From CAVROP01 sp050012175 (lineage in GTDB: Bacteria > Acidobacteriota > Terriglobia > UBA7540), in the NCBI GenBank assembly GCA_050012175.1, contig JBEKHR010000005.1, positions 110,656 through 174,655 on the forward strand: a DNA stretch of 64,000 bases. Direction: 5' to 3'. The notes under the pieces are model-generated. The model was not told where the DNA came from. It was given only the letters and a program-made list of their open reading frames with translations, and searched no databases. Below are positions 25,378 through 31,998 of this stretch, in pieces; position 1 is the first letter of the stretch, and every line of letters begins with the position of its first letter. The position numbers and the translations under genes are program-made.

Positions 25378-26417
25378 GCACTGTCGTCTTACTCTGGGCT
25401 TGCAGATCTTTTGCGAGGAAAACCCTCTTGCGCATAATCTTCTTGGTATTGATACAAGCATCCCTCCTGGTGGCCGGCGAAAAGCCCGTGACATTTGTTC
25501 GGCATGGTGACCAGATCGACGTGAGCATCGGAGGGAAACCCTTCACGACTTATTATTTCGGAGCTGGGGCGCCCAAGCCCTATCTCTACCCATTGCGTTC
25601 GGCTGAGGGCATCATCGTCACGCGTGGGTTTCCGATGGTAACGAGCATCCCTGGCGAGAGCAGGGATCATCCTCATCACCGCTCCATGTTCTTCGCCCAT
25701 GGCGACATCAACGGAGTTGATTTCTGGGGAGAAGCAAAGTTCGCAGAGAAAACGCCCGTGCACGTGATGGGCAAGACCTACACATCTGAGGATCTCCCCA
25801 AAGGCCGCACCGTGTTCACCAGACTCGAAGAATCCGAAGGCGGGCCTGATTCCGGCACGCTCCGGGCGGTCTTTAGCCTGGTCGGCCCGGACGGCCGGGG
25901 GATGGGCAGCGAGACACAGGAATACACTTTTCGAGGCGATGAAAGCGCCCGCACCATCGACTGTTCGTTTACCATCGCGGCTGACCAGGGAACGCCCCTG
26001 AAAATAGGCGATACGAAGGAGGGAACCTTCGCCATCCGGGTGGTCAGGAGCCTGCAAGAACCCGCCGTGAAAATGCTGAACTCTGAAGGCGCCGTGGGTG
26101 ACAAAAACATCTGGGGTAAGCGAGCTAATTGGGTTGACTACTCCGGAGTCGTGGGAGGAGAAAGGATCGGAATTGCTATCTTCGATAACCCCCGTAACAT
26201 TAAGCATCCCACTTACTGGCACGCCCGTGGCTACGGTCTGTTCGCCGTGAATCCCTTCGGCGAGCACGACTTCTATAACGACCCCAAGCGCGACGGAAGC
26301 GTCACCATTGCAGCCGGAAGCTCGCTGACATTGCGATATCGGGTGCTGATTCATGATGGCGATGCTGCCGAAGCCAAGGTCGCTGAGGCCTACGAGCGGT
26401 ATGCCGAAGAGAAGTGA
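25374..26417 (+). CDS. Exported PmoA-like (DUF6807) protein
   Basis: A 347-residue protein with a GTG start that overlaps the DHS-homologue stop. A hydrophobic stretch at about residues 17-34 (TLLRIIFLVLIQASLLVAG) acts as signal peptide. The body has YYFGAGAPKPYLYPLRS, GESRDHPHHRSMFFAHGD and DNPRNIKHPTYWHARGYG, hallmarks of the PmoA-like family named from a methane oxidation locus but common near sugar-catabolism genes. The His-rich HPHHRS could bind metal. The real substrate is not known. A small ORF overlaps its stop, and an MFS carrier for sugar acids follows, so a carbohydrate role is plausible. Confidence 0.78.
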   Translation: MSTVVLLWACRSFARKTLLRIIFLVLIQASLLVAGEKPVTFVRHGDQIDVSIGGKPFTTYYFGAGAPKPYLYPLRSAEGIIVTRGFPMVTSIPGESRDHPHHRSMFFAHGDINGVDFWGEAKFAEKTPVHVMGKTYTSEDLPKGRTVFTRLEESEGGPDSGTLRAVFSLVGPDGRGMGSETQEYTFRGDESARTIDCSFTIAADQGTPLKIGDTKEGTFAIRVVRSLQEPAVKMLNSEGAVGDKNIWGKRANWVDYSGVVGGERIGIAIFDNPRNIKHPTYWHARGYGLFAVNPFGEHDFYNDPKRDGSVTIAAGSSLTLRYRVLIHDGDAAEAKVAEAYERYAEEK

Positions 26418-26584
26418 AATGGCAGGGCGATAGCCCCGGTATCTCACCGCGGTTGGAGTTCGATCAGCCTCTGTTTTTTCAGGAAATGCGCAATCGTTAC
26501 TACACCTGGGTCCTCGCGGGGGAAGAACGCCGTTACGGCGCCTGGGCTGACGACCCGCGCCACGCTTGGGTGAAAAATGCGTAG
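26414..26584 (+). CDS. Small ORF of 56 codons, translationally coupled to PmoA-like gene
   Basis: A GTG start at 26414 overlaps the upstream TGA (GTGA), the third such overlap in a row in this gene set. The frame stays open for 56 codons to TAG at 26582 and reads like protein: QPLFFQEMRNRYYTWVLAG, then ERRYGAWADDPRHAWVKNA. It is rich in aromatic and charged residues with no repeats. It could be a short gene or the tail of a decayed one. Family unknown. Confidence 0.45.
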   Translation: MKWQGDSPGISPRLEFDQPLFFQEMRNRYYTWVLAGEERRYGAWADDPRHAWVKNA

Positions 26585-26598
26585 GTAAGAAAGCTTGA

Positions 26599-26757
26599 CA
26601 GGATGCTGAAAAACCTACGTAGCGTGTCATTCCGAGGAGTCCCGATCTGATCGGGACGACGAGGAATCTCGCAAGGTCCTTTACCTCCAGAGCGAGATTC
26701 CTGTCCCGCAGGGCGGGATCGGAATGACAATCTTCTGAAACGTTTTTCAGCATCCTG
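26599..26757. mobile_element. 159-bp element with 16-bp terminal inverted repeats
   Basis: Ends CAGGATGCTGAAAAAC (26599-26614) and GTTTTTCAGCATCCTG (26742-26757) are exact reverse complements. Inside are two REP-like copies in opposite orientation (cores CCCGATCTGATCGGG and GTCCCGCAGGGCGGGA). It is too short to code for a transposase, so it has the form of a MITE. Confidence 0.7.
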
Positions 26758-26783
26758 CCCGGCTGACTGCTGATCCGCAAACC

Positions 26784-28097
26784 ATGCCGAAACCTGCTCA
26801 CGCTCCGGCCCAACTCGCTCGCCTAGGTTCCGGGCTCACCATTCCTCACCTTCGCTGGACCATCTGCGCACTGTTGTTCTTTGCCTCCACGATTAATTAC
26901 CTCGACCGGCAGACGATCTCCGTCCTGAAGCCTCACCTGCAAAGCGTCCTGCACTGGTCGGAGAGCGATTACGGTTGGATTGTGTTCGCGTTTCAACTAG
27001 CCTATGCCCTCATGCTCACGGTCGCCGGTCTGGTCATGGATCGGCTGGGGACGAGGCTGGGATACGCGCTCTCCATCACCTGGTGGTCCATTGCCGCCAT
27101 GGCTCACGCGCTGGCGCGCGGGGCGCTTTCCTTCGGCGCGGCGCGTTTCTTTCTGGGAGCCGGTGAAGCGGGGAACTTTCCCGCCGCCATTAAAGCCGTT
27201 GCCGAATGGTTTCCAAAAAGACAACGCGCGCTGGCCACCGGCATCTTCAACGCCGGGCCAACGGTGGGCGCCGTTATCGCCCCTCCGCTGGTCGTCGCGC
27301 TGACGCTCCGGTGGGGATGGCGGGGGGCGTTCATCTTCACCGGGGCTTTGGGATTCATCTGTTTGTTCTTCTGGGCGGCTCTTTACCGCCTTCCGCGCCA
27401 GCATCCGTGGATTACCCCCGGCGAGCTGGAGTTCATCGAGGGCGCGGAGGGTGAGGCAGAAACCGCGACGGTCACTCGAATCCCGTGGCAGAAAATCCTC
27501 GCCTACCGGCAGGCGTGGGGTTTCATCCTGGCAAAATTCATGACCGATCCCATCTGGTGGTTTTACATCTTCTGGCTCCCTTCCTACCTCAAGCAAGGCC
27601 GCGGCTTCACTCTCGAGGAAATCGGCCTGTTCTCCTGGATTCCGTTTCTCATTTCGGGGGTCGGCAGCGTTGCGGGCGGGTGGCTTTCAGGATTCTTCCT
27701 CAAGCGCGGCTGGCCGCTGAGCCGGGCGCGCAAGACGGCGATGGCGATTTGCGCGTTTTGCATGCCGTCCGGCATCGTGGCCGTCTTCGTCCCTAATCCT
27801 TGGTGGGCCCTGGCCCTGATCGGCGTTTCGGCTGCCGCGCACCAGGGATGGATGGCGAATGTTTACACCCTTGCCTCGGATATGTTCCCCAAACGCGATG
27901 TGGGCTCGGTTACGGGCCTGGGCGGGACAGGCGGGGCGGTGGGCGGCATGATCCTGGCGCTGGTCGCGGGTTACACTCTCCAGTGGTTCCATACTTACGT
28001 GCCTCTCTTCATCATCGCCGGCATCATGCACCCTCTTGCCATGGGGCTGGTGCATTGGCTGGTTCCCCGGATCGAACCCGTCCCAACCTCCCCGTAG
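26784..28097 (+). CDS. MFS transporter, hexuronate (ExuT-like) type
   Basis: A 437-residue protein with 12 predicted helices. FFASTINYLDRQTISVLKP is the helix 1 signature of ExuT/GudP-like carriers, DRLGTRLGYALS is the loop 2-3 motif, and RFFLGAGEAGNFPAAIK is the helix 4-5 region. A large cytoplasmic loop lies between helices 6 and 7 (about residues 200-235). Likely a proton-coupled importer of hexuronates or aldonates. It follows the PmoA-like gene and the small ORF on the same strand but is separated from them by the MITE-like element, so it may have its own promoter. Confidence 0.85.
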   Translation: MPKPAHAPAQLARLGSGLTIPHLRWTICALLFFASTINYLDRQTISVLKPHLQSVLHWSESDYGWIVFAFQLAYALMLTVAGLVMDRLGTRLGYALSITWWSIAAMAHALARGALSFGAARFFLGAGEAGNFPAAIKAVAEWFPKRQRALATGIFNAGPTVGAVIAPPLVVALTLRWGWRGAFIFTGALGFICLFFWAALYRLPRQHPWITPGELEFIEGAEGEAETATVTRIPWQKILAYRQAWGFILAKFMTDPIWWFYIFWLPSYLKQGRGFTLEEIGLFSWIPFLISGVGSVAGGWLSGFFLKRGWPLSRARKTAMAICAFCMPSGIVAVFVPNPWWALALIGVSAAAHQGWMANVYTLASDMFPKRDVGSVTGLGGTGGAVGGMILALVAGYTLQWFHTYVPLFIIAGIMHPLAMGLVHWLVPRIEPVPTSP

Positions 28098-28468
28098 CCC
28101 GGCCCATAGCCGCAACCCAACACGTCTTGTAGGGCCGGGGCTTGCCCCATAGTCGCTAAGATAAGGACTATTTCTATCGTTCCGGCGCCATTCCCGTCCC
28201 GCGAAGCGGGACACCGTGAGTAGCCGTAGGTGAAACCTGCGGAAACAGAAGCCCAGAAAGCATTCCGGCCCCGCAGGGGCCGAACCATTGACCGGTCAAC
28301 CCCGTTGGGGTTGCGTAATTCTGTGCGGTCCGTTATCCGCAGGTTAAAACCTGCGGCTATTCACCGTTGGCCCCTGCCGGGGCCATTTGAACACGGCTTA
28401 CCTTAGCGCTTATGGGGCTTGCCCCGGCCCTGCAAAAGCGGTGAAATGGAATCATTGTCAACAGAGCG
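28098..28468. repeat. Inverted-repeat cluster, no gene
   Basis: GTGAGTAGCCGTAGGT (about 28215) pairs with ACCTGCGGCTATTCAC (about 28353) with two mismatches and encloses smaller hairpins (GGCCCCGCAGGGGCC, CCCCGTTGGGG). GGGCCGGGGCTTGCCCC-like copies lie at about 28132 and 28411. This looks like several nested intergenic repeats. Confidence 0.6.
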
Positions 28469-28675
28469 TTACGATACTAGCGGAATGGGTTCATGGTGGG
28501 CAGCGAGGTTTTCAAGGTGGAGTTCGATGGCCTCTCGGGCGTTTCCCGTCGCCTCCTCGATGGTGCTGCCGTACGAAAGGCAGCCCGGAAGCAGAGGGAC
28601 TACTACCGTGTATCCGCCCTCCGCCTCGGGAATCAAATTGATTTGGTAAGAGTATTCCTTCTTTGGTTTTGCCAT
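28469..28675 (-). CDS. HicB-like antitoxin, no HicA beside it
   Basis: A 68-residue protein. YQINLIPEAEGGYTVVVPLL and GCLSYGSTIEEATGNAREAI form the RNase-H-like HicB N-terminal fold. The usual C-terminal DNA-binding part is missing, as in the short, one-domain HicB/DUF1902 type. In HicAB systems it blocks the HicA mRNA nuclease. I see no HicA-like frame (about 60 residues) on either side, so this is an orphan or has a non-toxin role. The stop lies in a repeat-rich gap. Confidence 0.7.
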   Translation of the reverse strand: MAKPKKEYSYQINLIPEAEGGYTVVVPLLPGCLSYGSTIEEATGNAREAIELHLENLAAHHEPIPLVS

Positions 28676-28994
28676 AGCCACATTATCCCCGATGGCCGAA
28701 AAATAGCAAGCAGGAGGCCCTCGGCTTGCCGTCCGTAGCGGTTCCGACTGGCCGGTGGCATATTCCCGCATCGAGATTGCAGGTCTGACCTGTCCGGACC
28801 TATACGCAATCGTCCGTGAGGAACACCTTGGTCCCGTCGAACTGGACCTCATCCATCGAGACTGCGGGGGACGGTCTCCGGAGCGTCCATTGAGATTCAG
28901 ACGACGGTACTCACCAAGCACTGCTTTCAGCGCATCAGGGCGTGATATATTTGTTAATGGGTGGAGAAGAAAGGTTTCAGGTGTCCGAGAGGCA

Positions 28995-29960
28995 GTGGCG
29001 AGCGACAAAATCCTGAAAGACGGCGCCGGGAGGACTGCCGGCTGGGGAGTGCTGCTGCTCGCGCACGGCGCGCCGGACAGACTCGAGGACGTCCCTGCAT
29101 TCCTGCTCAACGTGCGCGACGGGCGGAAGCTACCCGATGCGGTAGTCAATGAAATCATTCGCCGCTACAGCCTGATCGGCGGCTCGCCGTTACTGCGCCT
29201 GACGACTTTACAGGCGGAGGGATTGGCGAAGCTCCTTGGCCGCCCGGTCTACGTGGGGATGCGGAACTGGAAGCCATTCATCTCCGAAGCGGTTCGGCAG
29301 ATCAAGGCGGACGGAGTTGAACATGTGGTGGCGCTTTGCCTTGCACCCCAGAATTCCCGCACCAGCATTGGCCTTTACAAGAAGTATTTGTTCGAAGATG
29401 TCGAACGGCTCGCACCAGATGTACAGGTGGATTTCATCGAGAACTGGCACGATCATTCAGGGCTGGTTGAGGCATTCCGTGAGAGAGTGGCCACGGCACT
29501 GGCCCGCGTGCAGGCGGCGGCCGGCGGTCCGGTGGTTCCCGTAATCTTCACGGCGCACAGCGTTCCCGAAAAGACCATTCAGGGCGGCGATCCTTACGAG
29601 CAACAGGTGAGGGAAACGGCTGCGCTGGTGGCCAAAGCAATGGGCCTCAAGGAATACAGCGTGGCTTTTCAGAGCCAGGGAATGACTGCCGAGCCGTGGA
29701 TCGGGCCGACGGTGGAATTCCTCATCGATCAGTTGGCCGCGCAGGGCCAGCGACACGTGTTGCTGGCGCCAGTGGGTTTTGTCTGCGACCACGTTGAGAT
29801 CCTTTACGATATTGATATCTTCTTCCGCGAATACGGAAAGATCAGGGGCGTGACCGTGCACCGCTCCGCGTCGTTGAACGATAGCCCTCTGTTCATCCAA
29901 GCACTGGCAGCTATCGTCACGGAGCGTTTGGGCGAGAAGGCGGAGAAGAGTAGGCAGTAA
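28995..29960 (+). CDS. hemH: Ferrochelatase
   Basis: A 321-residue protein. LLLAHGAPDRLEDVPAFL is the N-terminal signature, PVYVGMRNWKPFI the porphyrin loop, and FTAHSVPEKTIQGGDPYEQQ holds the catalytic His. FQSQGMTAEPWIGPTVE and LAPVGFVCDHVEILYDIDI complete the family. It inserts Fe(II), or oxidises and inserts in the coproporphyrin branch, to make heme. The GTG at 28995 with GAGAGG upstream is preferred. An ATG at 28755 adds 80 residues without similarity and would overlap the region upstream of hicB. Next downstream is the porphyrinogen oxidase, suggesting a heme operon. The final codons run into a 7-bp array (gtaggca/gtaagca). Confidence 0.9.
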   Translation: MASDKILKDGAGRTAGWGVLLLAHGAPDRLEDVPAFLLNVRDGRKLPDAVVNEIIRRYSLIGGSPLLRLTTLQAEGLAKLLGRPVYVGMRNWKPFISEAVRQIKADGVEHVVALCLAPQNSRTSIGLYKKYLFEDVERLAPDVQVDFIENWHDHSGLVEAFRERVATALARVQAAAGGPVVPVIFTAHSVPEKTIQGGDPYEQQVRETAALVAKAMGLKEYSVAFQSQGMTAEPWIGPTVEFLIDQLAAQGQRHVLLAPVGFVCDHVEILYDIDIFFREYGKIRGVTVHRSASLNDSPLFIQALAAIVTERLGEKAEKSRQ

Positions 29961-30145
29961 GCAGTAGGCAGTAGCGGGTAGCGCAGACCCGTTCTGTGGG
30001 TCTGCGGCTTTCGCGGGCTGGCGCAGAGCGAAGCTCTGTGCTGGGCGGATTTCTAATCCCTCAAGGCCGCAGAGCTTCGCTCTGCGCCAGCCAGGGCTAC
30101 TGCCTACTTCACTCGGCCCATTCACTCTGGTAGAGAATCACGCTG

Positions 30146-31669
30146 ATGACGCCTCCACAAACAGCTCGAAAGCGCGTAGCCGTCCTGGGTGGAGGCATTG
30201 CAGGCCTTGCTGCGGCCTACACTCTGGCCTGCGCACGCCAAGCCGGCGCGCCGGTTGAAGAGTTGCTCATCGAGGGAAGAGACCGTCTGGGGGGTGTGAT
30301 TCGCACGGAACGCTTCGAGGGTTTCGTCATCGAAGCAGGGCCGGACAGTTTCCTTGCCGAAAAGCCGGAAGCGGCGGCCCTGGCCCGGGAGTTGGGCCTT
30401 GGTGATTCGCTCATCGGTTCGAACGACAGGCAGCGGCGCACCTACATCCTTCACCGGGGCCGTCTTGTTCCGCTTCCTGATGGACTGATGTTCCTGGTTC
30501 CGACTCGCCTCTGGCCCATAGTGACCACTCCCTTGCTGCCGCTCGGCAGCAAGCTGGCGATGGCCGCCGAGTTGTTTGCCTCACCGCCGTCCGGGAACTT
30601 AAACCAAGGCTCAGACGAATCCGTGGCGAGCTTCGTGCGTAGGCATTTCGGAGACGCCATGCTGGAGAACATCGCGGACCCTTTGCTGGCCGGGGTCTAT
30701 GGCGGGGATTCGGGGGCTTTAAGCGTCCGCTCGGTACTTCCGCGCTTCTGGGAAATGGAGCGGAAGCACGGCAGCCTGACTCGCGCCACGCTGCGAGCGA
30801 TGCGGCAACGCCGCAAAGCCGCCGCCACTACGAATGGGACTGCGCAGCCTGACTCCGCTGGCACAGGCGCAGCACCGCGCAGCGCCTTGCCGCTCTTCAT
30901 GACACTAAGGGAGGGACTCGAGCAGCTCACCGGGAAGCTGGTGGAGCATCTGGACAAGACTCGCGTTCATCTCGGCGGGCGTGTTGTTGGTATCCAACTG
31001 GCGCCCGGCGGCCCTGGCGGGAGGGTTGACTCATGCACCCCCCGGTATCAGATCTTTTGCGATGGAGGCGTGACATTCGACGCGGATGCAATCATTTTTG
31101 CAATGCCCACCCATGAATGCGGTCCGTTGCTTTCCTCCATTCATCCCATGTTGGGCGGCTTGCTCGGCGAAATCCCCTATAGTTCCTCGATGACGGTCTC
31201 GCTGGGATATGGGGAGGGAACGAGAGAACACCTGCCACCAGGCTTTGGATACTTGGTCCCGCGCAAGGAAAACCGGAGAATGCTGGCCTGCACCTTCGTG
31301 CATCGCAAGTTCAACCATCGCGCTCCGGAAGGGAAGGCGCTGCTTCGCTGTTTCCTGGGCGGCTCGCGAGACCCGGAAGTCCTGAAGCTCCCTGACGAGG
31401 AAGTGGTTGCACTCGTCCGGCAGGAATTGAAGGAAATCTTGAATTTCTCATTCGAGCCGCTGTTTTGCCGGATTCACCGCTGGCCGGCCTCAATGGCGCA
31501 GTATCCGGTGGGGCATGCCGAGCGCGTAAGGAGAATCCAAAGCCAGCTCGAAGAGTTACCGGGCATTTATCTTGCGGGGAACGCCTATTCGGGCATAGGA
31601 ATTTCAGATTGTATTCGCACCGGCAGGGCTGCGGCGCAGCAGGCGCTACAAATTATGAATGATGAATAG
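30146..31669 (+). CDS. hemG: Oxygen-dependent porphyrinogen oxidase (HemG/HemY type)
   Basis: A 507-residue FAD protein. VAVLGGGIAGLAAAYTLA is the Rossmann GxGxxG motif. FEGFVIEAGPDSFLAEKPE is the typical PPO segment, DPLLAGVYGGDSGALSVRS is the active-site loop, and IYLAGNAYSGIGISDCIRTG is the C-terminal FAD contact. It oxidises protoporphyrinogen IX or coproporphyrinogen III at the membrane face. It follows hemH with a 185-base gap. The last codons and the stop (GAT GAA TAG) are part of a 7-bp intergenic array. A conserved insert at about residues 228-250 (KAAATTNGTAQPDSAGTG) is low complexity. Confidence 0.92.
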   Translation: MTPPQTARKRVAVLGGGIAGLAAAYTLACARQAGAPVEELLIEGRDRLGGVIRTERFEGFVIEAGPDSFLAEKPEAAALARELGLGDSLIGSNDRQRRTYILHRGRLVPLPDGLMFLVPTRLWPIVTTPLLPLGSKLAMAAELFASPPSGNLNQGSDESVASFVRRHFGDAMLENIADPLLAGVYGGDSGALSVRSVLPRFWEMERKHGSLTRATLRAMRQRRKAAATTNGTAQPDSAGTGAAPRSALPLFMTLREGLEQLTGKLVEHLDKTRVHLGGRVVGIQLAPGGPGGRVDSCTPRYQIFCDGGVTFDADAIIFAMPTHECGPLLSSIHPMLGGLLGEIPYSSSMTVSLGYGEGTREHLPPGFGYLVPRKENRRMLACTFVHRKFNHRAPEGKALLRCFLGGSRDPEVLKLPDEEVVALVRQELKEILNFSFEPLFCRIHRWPASMAQYPVGHAERVRRIQSQLEELPGIYLAGNAYSGIGISDCIRTGRAAAQQALQIMNDE

Positions 31670-31945
31670 TGAATGGTGAATAGTAAATAGTGAGTGCCTG
31701 TCATCCTGAGCGAAGCGAAGGATCTCTGCAGTTGTGGTGAGCTGCTTAACCCAAAAAGCAACTGCGGGGATCCTTCGCTTCGCTCAGGATGACAGGCTCG
31801 GAGACCTGCCCAGCCATCCGAGCGAAGGGCCAACTCCAGACTACGATTCCGGGATGAAATGTAGCGCGCGTTGCACCCAGGGCCCCCGAGCGCTATGGTC
31901 TCCACGTTACAATTCACCATTTACTATTCACTATTCAGAATTCTC
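31663..31945. repeat. Inverted period-7 arms around a REP-like inverted pair
   Basis: Left arm 31663-31694 has tgaatag/tgaatgg/taaatag units and carries the hemG stop. Right arm 31911-31945 has attcacc/atttact/attcact units, the reverse-strand form. Between them lie two exact 28-bp copies in opposite orientation (31697-31724 and 31769-31796; core CCTGAGCGAAGCGAAGGATC). This is the clearest nested example in the window. Confidence 0.8.
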
Positions 31946-31998
31946 TTAACGAGTTCTCATGCGGGCGCTATCATAGAAACAGGGCTCGGGGGTGAAGC

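Noticed and set aside
28755..28994. N-terminal extension of ferrochelatase from an ATG at 28755
   Set aside because: The extra 80 residues do not resemble ferrochelatase; the GTG at 28995 fits the family length.
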